From Parapedobacter sp042666505 (lineage in GTDB: Bacteria; Bacteroidota; Bacteroidia; Sphingobacteriales; Sphingobacteriaceae): a stretch of DNA of 64,000 nt. The translations under genes were made by a program, and so were the position numbers. Positions 53,501 to 60,261 of the stretch are shown piece by piece. The stretch covers positions 62,001 to 126,000 of the forward strand of contig NZ_JBHTDN010000007.1 in assembly GCF_042666505.1 (NCBI RefSeq), given 5' to 3'. The notes under the pieces are model-generated. The model was not told where the DNA came from, did no database searches, and saw only the letters and a list, made by a program, of their open reading frames with translations. Every line of letters starts with the position of its first letter. Positions within the stretch are counted from its first letter, which is position 1.

Positions 53501-55001
53501 TCTCTCCGTCTTTTACGCACAGGAGGATGTCGTGTGCGTGAGCATCGGTTTTGTTAATGTAGTACGTGTTGTTGGTTGCTACTATTTTTACCTGGTGTTT
53601 CTCGGCCAACGCAACGAGACTTTGATTGATCCGGTCTTCGTCTTCCTGCCCATGCCGCATGAGCTCGATATAGAAATCCTGGCCAAAGGTATCCTTCCAC
53701 CATAGCAGGGCTTCCTCCGCTTGGTTTTCGCCCATGTTGAGAAGTTTGTTGGGGATTTCGCCGTACAAGTTGCCCGAGAGTACGATGACATCTTCCTTGT
53801 ATTGTTCGATAATTGATCGGTCGATACGAGGGACGTAATAAAACCCTTTGGTATAAGCGATGGACGACATTTTAGCCAGGTTGTGATAGCCATTTTTATT
53901 TTTCGCTAAAAAGACAACCTGATAACCGTTGTCTTTGCGTGATTTGTCCGTATGGTCGTCGCAGACGTAGAACTCGCACCCTACAATGGGTTTAATAATC
54001 ACTTCCGTCGGAGTTTCGCCTTTTTCAATGGCAGCCTTATTTTTTGCTTCAGCGGCTTTATTATGGTTCAGTACGTTGCTCACAAAGTGGAACGCTCCCA
54101 TCATATTGCCGTGGTCGGTAATGGCTACAGCAGGCATCCGATGGGCTGCCGCTGCTTTCACCAAATCGCCTACGGATATCGTGGATTGGAGAACGGAAAA
54201 TTGGGTGTGGTTGTGCAGGTGAACGAAATCCACCTTTGCCATATCGCGCCGATTGGCTTCGAGGTCCTGCACGGGTGTTGCAGTCTGTTGTTGCAGGCGC
54301 TTCCGGATTTCATCCGAGGCCGCTTTCAGATTGATGTGTATCAACCCGACAGGCTGGATGGGTTCGGGGTTACACGTGCGAAATTCTACAAAGTATCCCG
54401 TATCTACCTGTAAATCGGTGGGTGTGAACGTCTCCCGCTTGATGAGTTCGAGGAAACAACGCGCGGTCGCTTCTACGTCGGCGGTAGCGTTATGTGCTTC
54501 GGCAAAGGGAATCCCGAAAAGGTACTGATGCAGTTCGGTGAGGTTAGGCAGCTTGTACTTGCCGCCACGTCCGCCCGGAAGCTGAAGTAGCTCTGCGGTA
54601 ATCTCGGTACACGTATCTAGTACGGATAGTTGAGTTAATGGGGTATCCACGCCATACCGATGAAACTCACACCCCATGATGTTGATATCAAAACCGATGT
54701 TCTGGCCTACCACGAATTTTGCTTGGGCCAATGCTGTGTTGAATTTTTCGAGTACGTCGGTTAGTGGCACACCCCGTTCTGTGGCTAGCTCGGTGGAGAT
54801 GCCATGGATACGTTCTGCGTCAAAGGGGATGTTAAACCCATCCGGTTTAATCAAGTAATCTTGATGATCGATCAGGTTGCCCATCGAATCGTGTAATTGC
54901 CACGCTATTTGGATGCATCGTGGCCAATTGTCGGTATCGGAAATAGGAGCATCCCAACGTTTGGGAAGACCGGTTGTTTCGGTGTCAAAAATCAAATACA
55001 T
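50577..55001 (-). CDS. dnaE: DNA polymerase III alpha subunit with N-terminal DnaQ-type exonuclease
   Basis: A 1474-residue replicative polymerase, about 300 longer than Escherichia DnaE. Residues 1-190 form a DEDDh proofreading exonuclease: Asp6 and Glu8 (FDTETTG), Asp105 (NIGFD), His170 and Asp175 (HNATADVEA). A linker leads to the PHP domain at ~258 (HLHNH 261-265, ITDHGNM), then the polymerase with GPGRGSAAGSAVAYC and catalytic Asp687/Asp689 (PDIDIDFDD), tandem helix-hairpin-helix, an OB fold and a C-terminal tail. All exonuclease residues are present, so proofreading is probably active. A -7 element lies 42 bases upstream. Confidence 0.95.
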   Translation of the reverse strand: MYLIFDTETTGLPKRWDAPISDTDNWPRCIQIAWQLHDSMGNLIDHQDYLIKPDGFNIPFDAERIHGISTELATERGVPLTDVLEKFNTALAQAKFVVGQNIGFDINIMGCEFHRYGVDTPLTQLSVLDTCTEITAELLQLPGGRGGKYKLPNLTELHQYLFGIPFAEAHNATADVEATARCFLELIKRETFTPTDLQVDTGYFVEFRTCNPEPIQPVGLIHINLKAASDEIRKRLQQQTATPVQDLEANRRDMAKVDFVHLHNHTQFSVLQSTISVGDLVKAAAAHRMPAVAITDHGNMMGAFHFVSNVLNHNKAAEAKNKAAIEKGETPTEVIIKPIVGCEFYVCDDHTDKSRKDNGYQVVFLAKNKNGYHNLAKMSSIAYTKGFYYVPRIDRSIIEQYKEDVIVLSGNLYGEIPNKLLNMGENQAEEALLWWKDTFGQDFYIELMRHGQEDEDRINQSLVALAEKHQVKIVATNNTYYINKTDAHAHDILLCVKDGEKLATPKGRGRGFRFGLPNNEYYFKSGEEMKKAFADLPDAILNIQEIIDKIEPYSLYRDVLLPKFEIPEEFQVEEDKLDGGKRGENNYLRHLTYRGAEGRYPEITPAIRERLDFELATIERTGYPGYFLIVQDFIAAARNMGVSVGPGRGSAAGSAVAYCLGITNIDPIAYDLLFERFLNPDRISMPDIDIDFDDEGRGRVMDYVIKKYGANQVAQIITYGTMAAKSSIRDTARVLDLPLFEADKIAKLIPNLKLNKIFHMDAQALKSALRSEELENVQQLVSIAQGGGLEAETIKQAQVLEGSLRNTGIHACGVIITPDDITNFVPVATAKDSDLYVTQFDNSVVESAGLLKMDFLGLKTLTLIKDTVSIVKQRHDIDLDPDKFPIDDQKTYELFQRGETIGIFQYESPGMQKYMKELKPTVFGDLIAMNALYRPGPMEYIPSFIRRKHGLEPITYDLDACEEYLKETYGISVYQEQVMLLSQKLANFTKGEADVLRKAMGKKQRDVLDKMKAKFIEQAATNGHPSKVLEKIWKDWEAFASYAFNKSHSTCYAWVAYQTAYLKAHYPAEYMAAVLSNNMNDIKQVTFFMEECKRMGLQVLGPDVNESYYKFTVNDKGAIRFGMGAVKGVGAGAVDTIVQSRKDSAYKSIFDLARRIDLRAANKKAFESLAYAGGFDCFAGTHRAQYFHVDGDGGSTLEKALKYGVKYKENENSAQVSLFGGGSSVEIPEPTLPFCAEWGLIEKLKYEKDVIGIYLTSHPLDNYRFEISHFCQHPVRLLSLIDKMKESEVDEELRMEFNKIKNRELTIGGMVTSASHRITKNGKPFGVMVFEDYSDSYEIALFGEDYVKMKGYLNEGYFIQVKGIIQERFRQPGNWGFEVKGMQLLSDLRDKLAKCLTIQVPLHELNDGFVSRIQHLVHTNIEQHENTTCQLKFAIRDFDSEISVEMPSKGLKISPSNDFIEALMELNGVNYKLN

Positions 55002-55042
55002 CGCTTACCTCAAAAATTACCCTGGGAAGTAATTAACCCCAA

Positions 55043-55050
55043 CAAACTTA
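55043..55050 (-). promoter_or_regulatory. dnaE -7 promoter element
   Basis: TAAGTTTG on the minus strand (55050-55043), 42 bases before the dnaE ATG. A TTTG lies upstream but at 14 bases, shorter than the usual spacing. Confidence 0.5.
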
Positions 55051-55395
55051 CGGATTTTTATAAGCAAAGCCTAACGATGTCATAAACTCGGAGGTGATCA
55101 AGATGCCAATTGGTTGGATTGATATGACTTAGGTTTTCCACATCGTATGGGAGTTGATTGGGGTTGTTTGTTGGTGTATAACATGTGTTGTTATGGGTGC
55201 TTTTTGCAATTTATATGCTTTTTTACTGTTGAATTGGGGTTTTTGTTTGTTATTTGTTGATGATGTGGTGTTTTTTATGGTATTTTTTTAATAAATATGG
55301 TTGTTAATTTCATTTTTTATAAAAAATATCTAAAATTATTTATCATTTTGTTATATTAATAATTACTTTAGCGCCAAAATATAAAGTTTAATCAA
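55051..55395. other. AT-rich intergenic region between dnaE and amtB
   Basis: This 345-base stretch is much richer in A+T than its surroundings, with T/G-rich runs on the plus strand (repeated TTGTT and TTTTTT). It must hold the amtB promoter; TACTTTAG at 55364-55371 is a near match to the -7 consensus, with no -33 at the right distance. I see no gene, RNA hairpin with a T run, or sigma-54 site of correct spacing. Confidence 0.6.
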
Positions 55396-56706
55396 ATGTA
55401 TTCAAAGAAATCTACTATTCCGTTTGTTTTTCTGCTGATTGTAACGCTGTTTGCGCTTTTCTTTCCGGGATTGCCTGCTGAAGGCGACAACGCGTACGAC
55501 ACAGCGGATATCGCCTGGATGCTGACTTCCACCGCGTTGGTTTTAATCATGACGCCCGGGCTGGCCTTCTTTTATGGAGGTATGGTCAAAAAGAAGAACG
55601 TCATTTCGACAATGTTGCAAAGTTTTATCTGCATGGCTGTAGTTGCGGTAATTTGGGTGGTATTCGGTTTTAGTTTGGTTTTTGGCGAATCGATCGGCGG
55701 GGTTATCGGTAACCCGGCTACCTATTTTATGTTTGATGGCGTTATCGGCGGCCCTAATTGGCCGGGCGCGCCCACCATCCCGTTTGTCTTGTTTGCGATG
55801 TATCAACTGAAATTTGCCATTATCACACCCGCGTTGATCACCGGTGCATTCGCTGAGCGGATCCGATTCACTTCCTATGTGTTGTTTCTTTGCTTGTTCT
55901 TTATCTTTATTTACGCGCCGCTTGCGCACGCTACCTGGCATCCAGATGGGTTATTAGCGGGCATGGGGGTACTCGATTTTGCCGGCGGTACCGTTGTACA
56001 CATGTCGGCGGGCGTCACGGCATTGGCCTCGGCATTATACCTTAAGCAGGGCAATTCGAACGGTGGACATGATCCGGCCCGGATTTCTTATGTAATTTTG
56101 GGAACCGGATTTCTGTGGTTTGGTTGGTTTGGGTTTAACGCGGGATCGGCATTCGGCGCGAATGAACTGGCGGCCACCGCGTTGGCTACCACCAGTACGG
56201 CATCGGGAGCTGCGGCGCTGGCCTGGATTTTTTTCGATGCCGCACGGGGCAAGAAGCCCACGGCCATGGGAGTATGTATCGGAGTGGTGGTCGGTTTGGT
56301 TGCGATAACACCCGCCGCGGGATTTGTAACTGTTCCCCATTCGCTCGTTATCGGCGTTATCGCTTCCCTCATCAGCAGACTCGTTGTCGAGTGGCGTACC
56401 CGCTCGCGCGTAGATGATACGTTGGATGTTTTTCCAAGCCATGGCGTAGGGGGGATGGTCGGAATGGTGCTGACAGGAGTATTTGCTACGAAGACTATCA
56501 ATGGGGTGGTTACAACAGATGGCCTCTTCTTCGGCCAGACCGGACTGTTTACAGCGCACATCGTCGGATTGATCGGTGCAGTTGTTTTTACGCTTATTAT
56601 GGCCTTCGTCATTCTCAAGGTTACGGATTCTATTACCAAGCTTCGGGTGTCTCCCGAAGACGAGGAGATGGGGCTCGACATCAGTCAGCACGGCGAGAGA
56701 CTTTAG
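55396..56706 (+). CDS. amtB: Ammonium transporter
   Basis: A 436-residue Amt/Rh-family channel with a cleavable or first hydrophobic N-terminal helix and about 11 transmembrane segments. Family motifs are TPGLAFFYGGMVKKKNVIS, FAGGTVVHMSAGVTAL (first pore histidine) and FPSHGVGGMVG (second pore histidine). It moves ammonium into the cell when it is scarce. No glnK/glnB gene is beside it, unlike in many bacteria. A long AT-rich region precedes it and a large hairpin follows. It fits with gltBD in the same window. Confidence 0.96.
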   Translation: MYSKKSTIPFVFLLIVTLFALFFPGLPAEGDNAYDTADIAWMLTSTALVLIMTPGLAFFYGGMVKKKNVISTMLQSFICMAVVAVIWVVFGFSLVFGESIGGVIGNPATYFMFDGVIGGPNWPGAPTIPFVLFAMYQLKFAIITPALITGAFAERIRFTSYVLFLCLFFIFIYAPLAHATWHPDGLLAGMGVLDFAGGTVVHMSAGVTALASALYLKQGNSNGGHDPARISYVILGTGFLWFGWFGFNAGSAFGANELAATALATTSTASGAAALAWIFFDAARGKKPTAMGVCIGVVVGLVAITPAAGFVTVPHSLVIGVIASLISRLVVEWRTRSRVDDTLDVFPSHGVGGMVGMVLTGVFATKTINGVVTTDGLFFGQTGLFTAHIVGLIGAVVFTLIMAFVILKVTDSITKLRVSPEDEEMGLDISQHGERL

Positions 56707-56722
56707 ATTCTTGTAGTGGCAT

Positions 56723-56794
56723 CGAGATCCCTACAAAGCCGCCAAGTCGCTTGGAAAAGTTCACTTCGCGGCTTTGCGATTTTGCGAGGGATCG
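56723..56794 (+). terminator. Large imperfect hairpin after amtB
   Basis: CAAAGCCGC (56734-56742) pairs with GCGGCTTTG (56768-56776), and outside it GATCCCT (56726-56732) pairs with AGGGATC (56787-56793). It begins 17 bases past the amtB stop. There is no strong T run, so it may be a terminator or an mRNA-stabilising structure. Confidence 0.5.
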
Positions 56795-56843
56795 TTAAGT
56801 CAGCTGTAAAGCTCGCCGATTTTTCTTATTTTCGGAACCAGAA

Positions 56844-57941
56844 ATGAAGATTACACATACCGAAATTTACCGTTTCAGCATCCGCATGGAGCCGTTTGTT
56901 ATCGCCACGGGAACCATGGATTATGCCCAGAATACGTTCATTCGCATTTATACCGACGAAGGTATCTACGGCGTGGGCGAATGCTCCGCTTTTCCGATGA
57001 TTGTTGGCGAGACACAGGATACCTGCCTGGTTCTCGCCCGTGATTTTGCGCGACTTTGGAAAGGCCAAAATCCTTTGGCCTTGTCTGAGAGACTTGCTGA
57101 ACTTGATGCCTTTGTTGCCGGAAATTCAACGGTTAAGAGTGCTTTCGATATAGCGTTGCATGATCTGGCGGCCAAAGCTGAGGGACTTCCGCTATATGCG
57201 TATTTGGGGGGAACACCGCGGCCCATTACCACCGACATTACCATCGGCATTGGGTCGCCTGAAGAGATGGCGGCAAAGGCGGTAGCCTTTAGGACGCGGG
57301 GTGCCAAAGTCCTAAAAGTGAAACTGGGTAAGACCCCCGATGCTGATATGGCTCGCATCAAAGCCATACGGGACGCCATCGGCTCCGAGGTAACCATCCG
57401 CGTTGACGCCAACCAGGGGTGGCTCTACAACGATGCGGTCTGTGCCTTGCAAGGATTAGAGGCTTTCGATATCCAGTTTTGCGAACAACCTATACCCAGC
57501 TACGACGACCACCTGCTGCCCGAACTGCGAAAAAAGACAACCATCCCGCTCATGGCCGACGAAAGTTGTTACAACCACCGGGATGCATTGCGATTAGCGA
57601 TGCAGGGAGGTTGTGACTACATCAATATTAAATTCTCGAAGTCCGGTGGTATCGCAGAGGCGTTGCGCATCCACGAAGTTACAGCGAACCAGAACCTTCC
57701 CTGCATGATCGGCGGAATGTTGGAAACCCGCGTTGCACTTTCGGCGGCGGTGCATTTTGCGTACACGGCACCCAATGTTCGGTTTTTTGATCTGGACACC
57801 TGTCTAATCGGCCATCTGGAGGATCCGGTGGTAAATGGTGTCTACTATAACGGATATGATATCTTGGCGCCCGAATTGCCCGGCATCGGAGCCGACGTGG
57901 ATGATACCTTTCTCCGCATGTGCGAACATTGGACGGTATAA
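56844..57941 (+). CDS. Enolase-superfamily dipeptide epimerase-like protein
   Basis: A 365-residue member of the muconate-lactonising-enzyme subgroup. General bases are in the KVK motif (Lys158/Lys160) and Lys263 (NIKFSK). Metal ligands are Asp188 (VDANQGW), Glu214 (CEQP) and Asp239 (ADES). An intact capping domain precedes the barrel. This pattern fits L-Ala-D/L-Glu or other dipeptide epimerases used in murein peptide recycling, but N-succinylamino acid racemase or a cycloisomerase cannot be ruled out. It lies 92 bases before the DHS-like gene and probably has a separate promoter (TATTTTCG at 56827-56834). Confidence 0.85.
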   Translation: MKITHTEIYRFSIRMEPFVIATGTMDYAQNTFIRIYTDEGIYGVGECSAFPMIVGETQDTCLVLARDFARLWKGQNPLALSERLAELDAFVAGNSTVKSAFDIALHDLAAKAEGLPLYAYLGGTPRPITTDITIGIGSPEEMAAKAVAFRTRGAKVLKVKLGKTPDADMARIKAIRDAIGSEVTIRVDANQGWLYNDAVCALQGLEAFDIQFCEQPIPSYDDHLLPELRKKTTIPLMADESCYNHRDALRLAMQGGCDYINIKFSKSGGIAEALRIHEVTANQNLPCMIGGMLETRVALSAAVHFAYTAPNVRFFDLDTCLIGHLEDPVVNGVYYNGYDILAPELPGIGADVDDTFLRMCEHWTV

Positions 57942-57964
57942 ATCCGATGATTTCAGCCGCAGGG

Positions 57965-57990
57965 CCAACTTCGTACTTCCAACTTCGTAC
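57965..57990. repeat. Tandem 12-base direct repeat upstream of the DHS-like gene
   Basis: CCAACTTCGTAC occurs at 57965-57976 and again at 57979-57990, a 14-base period. It ends 8 bases before the -7 element TACCTTTG, in the place of the -33 region, so it could be an activator or repressor site. Confidence 0.7.
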
Positions 57991-57998
57991 GAAAACCC

Positions 57999-58006
57999 TA
58001 CCTTTG
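57999..58006 (+). promoter_or_regulatory. -7 promoter element of the DHS-rdgB operon
   Basis: TACCTTTG matches TAnnTTTG and lies 26 bases before the ATG at 58033. There is no TTG at the -33 position; the direct repeat lies there instead. Confidence 0.6.
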
Positions 58007-58032
58007 TAGACAAAACAAGTTACAACGGAGCA

Positions 58033-59013
58033 ATGAACAAAACAAGAGGTCCAATATCTCAATTTATTGAAAGAAACTACCTGCATTTCAACGCAGCGGC
58101 ATTGGTAGACGCAGCCAAGGGGTACGAAACTCATTTGGATGCCGGTGGAAAGATGCTGATTTCATTAGCCGGAGCGATGAGCACGGCCGAACTGGGGATT
58201 TCACTGGCTGAAATGATCCGCCAGGATAAAGTGGCTATCATTAGCTGTACCGGAGCAAACCTCGAGGAAGATGTGATGAATCTTGTCGCCCACTCACATT
58301 ATAAGCGTGTGCCCAATTATCGCGATCTGAGTCCGCAGGAGGAATGGGACTTGTTGGAAAATCATTACAACCGCGTTACAGATACCTGTATCCCTGAGGA
58401 AGAGGCGTTCCGGCGCCTGCAGGCCCATCTCGTGAAAGTATGGCGAGGGGCTGAAGAACGGGGCGAACGGTATTTTCCGCATGAATTTTTGTATCAAGTG
58501 GTGCGGTCGGGCGAATTAGAACAGTATTACGAAATAGATCCGAAGAACTCTTGGATATTGGCGGCTGCAGAAAAAAATATTCCGATTGTGGTTCCCGGAT
58601 GGGAAGACTCCACTACGGGTAACATTTTTGCCTCGTACGTGATTAAAGGCGAGCTACGTGCTTCAACCGTAAAAAGCGGCATTGAATACATGGTATATCT
58701 GACCGAATGGTATCGCGCCAATTCGGGAGGAAAAGGTGTGGGATTCTTCCAAATAGGCGGTGGAATCGCCGGAGACTTTCCCATTTGCGTTGTACCCATG
58801 ATGTATCAAGACCTGGAGTGGCACGATGTGCCTTTCTGGTCATACTTCTGCCAGATTTCGGATTCAACAACCTCTTACGGATCCTATTCGGGCGCAGTTC
58901 CCAACGAGAAAATCACATGGGGAAAATTAGATATCGATACGCCCAAATATATCGTTGAGTCCGATGCTACCATCGTAGCCCCACTGATATTCGCTTGGGT
59001 GTTGGGACAGTAA
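58033..59013 (+). CDS. Deoxyhypusine-synthase-family protein, possible homospermidine synthase
   Basis: A 326-residue homologue of deoxyhypusine synthase. The NAD/polyamine-binding core is seen as SLAGAMSTAELG and SCTGANLEEDV. The C-terminal block SGAVPNEKITWGKLD keeps Lys298 in the place of the enzyme-imine lysine of eukaryotic DHS. Bacteria lack the eIF5A substrate, and some bacterial homologues make homospermidine from putrescine. I start at the ATG at 58033; the open frame from 57835 overlaps the epimerase gene. It heads a run with an unknown gene and rdgB. The exact product is not proven by sequence. Confidence 0.88.
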   Translation: MNKTRGPISQFIERNYLHFNAAALVDAAKGYETHLDAGGKMLISLAGAMSTAELGISLAEMIRQDKVAIISCTGANLEEDVMNLVAHSHYKRVPNYRDLSPQEEWDLLENHYNRVTDTCIPEEEAFRRLQAHLVKVWRGAEERGERYFPHEFLYQVVRSGELEQYYEIDPKNSWILAAAEKNIPIVVPGWEDSTTGNIFASYVIKGELRASTVKSGIEYMVYLTEWYRANSGGKGVGFFQIGGGIAGDFPICVVPMMYQDLEWHDVPFWSYFCQISDSTTSYGSYSGAVPNEKITWGKLDIDTPKYIVESDATIVAPLIFAWVLGQ

Positions 59014-59056
59014 ATCCAAAATCAACAATCGTATCATTCAGTCGTAAATCAAGCGG

Positions 59057-59515
59057 ATGAAGAGTCTTTCCTTGCATACAACGGATCCCCTGGCGCTACG
59101 GTATCTGATGACAGAAACCATCTTCGGCATGGACGAACCAACGGTTCCCGGTGTTGCGCCCCGGTTTTCTTATTACGGCGGGAATAAACGAAACTATTTA
59201 TTTTTAACCCACGAAACGCGATACGAGTGGATGTCGGAGTCCGCACTGGAGGCATTTGCTAAAACCCTGGCGGCACTGAAATTGTCTGTGGATGACGTGG
59301 CGGTGCTGAATGTCGGAAAGCTACCGGCGGTTCCGGCGAAATCCGATTTGATCGCTTTTTTTAGTCCCAAGGTAGTGGTCACGTTAGGGGCGGCACTGCC
59401 TTGGGACGCGACCGATGGCTTAACGGTTTTCGAAGCCCATTCGTTTGACGAGATGTTGGTGGATGCCGAAAAGAAGCGGTTGTTTTGGGCCACTATAAAA
59501 ACATTGCTGGTATGA
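59057..59515 (+). CDS. Uncharacterised 152-residue protein
   Basis: I do not recognise this protein. It is soluble, has no signal peptide and no cysteines. It contains hydrophobic strand-helix units (DDVAVLNVGKLP, LIAFFSPKVVVTLGAALPWD) that suggest a small alpha/beta fold. Its start lies 43 bases after the DHS-like gene, and its stop overlaps the rdgB start (ATGA), so it is likely translated together with rdgB. The link with rdgB suggests a housekeeping nucleotide or DNA role, but that is a guess. Confidence 0.8.
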   Translation: MKSLSLHTTDPLALRYLMTETIFGMDEPTVPGVAPRFSYYGGNKRNYLFLTHETRYEWMSESALEAFAKTLAALKLSVDDVAVLNVGKLPAVPAKSDLIAFFSPKVVVTLGAALPWDATDGLTVFEAHSFDEMLVDAEKKRLFWATIKTLLV

Positions 59516-60090
59516 TGGAGTTAGTTTTCGCAACCAATAACCTTCACAAATTGGAAGAAGTACAGGCGGTTGTCGGTGATCAGTTTCGTATCTTAACATT
59601 GGCCGATATCGGTTGTGCTGACGAAATTCCGGAAACCGGCGATACATTCGAGGCGAACGCCTCCCAAAAAAGCGGTTATCTGTACGATAAATATCAACGT
59701 GATTGTTTTTCGGATGATTCCGGGCTTGAGGTGATCGCGCTGAACAACGAGCCCGGCGTGTATTCGGCACGTTATTCCGGAACGCGGGATATGGAAAAGA
59801 ACATCGATTTGCTGTTGCAGCGACTGGGTGATCACACGGATCGGCGGGCTCGGTTCCGGACGGTTATATCGCTGCGCGTTGGCGGGGCGGAATATTTCTT
59901 TGAGGGGATCGTGGAAGGTGACATCGGCTTCGAACGGGCAGGCGACGGCGGGTTTGGATACGATCCATTGTTTACACCTCGCGGACGTAGCCAGACGTTT
60001 GCGCAGATGAGCGCGGCCGAGAAAAACGCTATTAGCCATCGTTCTATTGCGGTGTCTAAACTCGCTGAGTTTTTGAAAACCACTTATTAA
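59512..60090 (+). CDS. rdgB: dITP/XTP pyrophosphatase (RdgB/HAM1 family)
   Basis: A 192-residue nucleotide-cleaning enzyme that hydrolyses dITP, ITP and XTP to monophosphates. The start (ELVFATNNLHKLEEV), DDSGLEVIALNNEPGVYSAR and GFGYDPLFTP with the later SHRSIA segment are family hallmarks. The start is ATGATG: the first ATG overlaps the upstream TGA, pointing to coupled translation; the second, at 59515, is also possible. Confidence 0.95.
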   Translation: MMELVFATNNLHKLEEVQAVVGDQFRILTLADIGCADEIPETGDTFEANASQKSGYLYDKYQRDCFSDDSGLEVIALNNEPGVYSARYSGTRDMEKNIDLLLQRLGDHTDRRARFRTVISLRVGGAEYFFEGIVEGDIGFERAGDGGFGYDPLFTPRGRSQTFAQMSAAEKNAISHRSIAVSKLAEFLKTTY

Positions 60091-60156
60091 ATCAATTGAC
60101 TTGAAGGCATAAGCCGCCACAGATCGGCGTTAGCACAATCGTTTTAGCTATTTCTT

Positions 60157-60188
60157 TTGTTTCGATGTCAATAAAAATTATATATTTG
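60157..60188 (+). promoter_or_regulatory. GMC oxidoreductase operon promoter
   Basis: TTG (60157-60159), 21 bases, then TATATTTG (60181-60188). The leader is about 70 bases. Confidence 0.65.
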
Positions 60189-60261
60189 GCCTCTGATAGC
60201 GGCTGGATGACCTGTTCATCAGCTATTAAACTAAGCAATAACTATTTATAAGCCATAGAAG

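Noticed and set aside
55195..55212. Sigma-54-like promoter (TGGGTGCTTTTTGC) upstream of amtB
   Set aside because: The GG and GC pairs are 9 bases apart instead of 10, the inner bases do not fit, and it is almost 190 bases from the start codon.
56035..56691. Two long minus-strand frames opposite amtB
   Set aside because: They mirror a well-conserved membrane channel gene, and their composition is a by-product of its codons.
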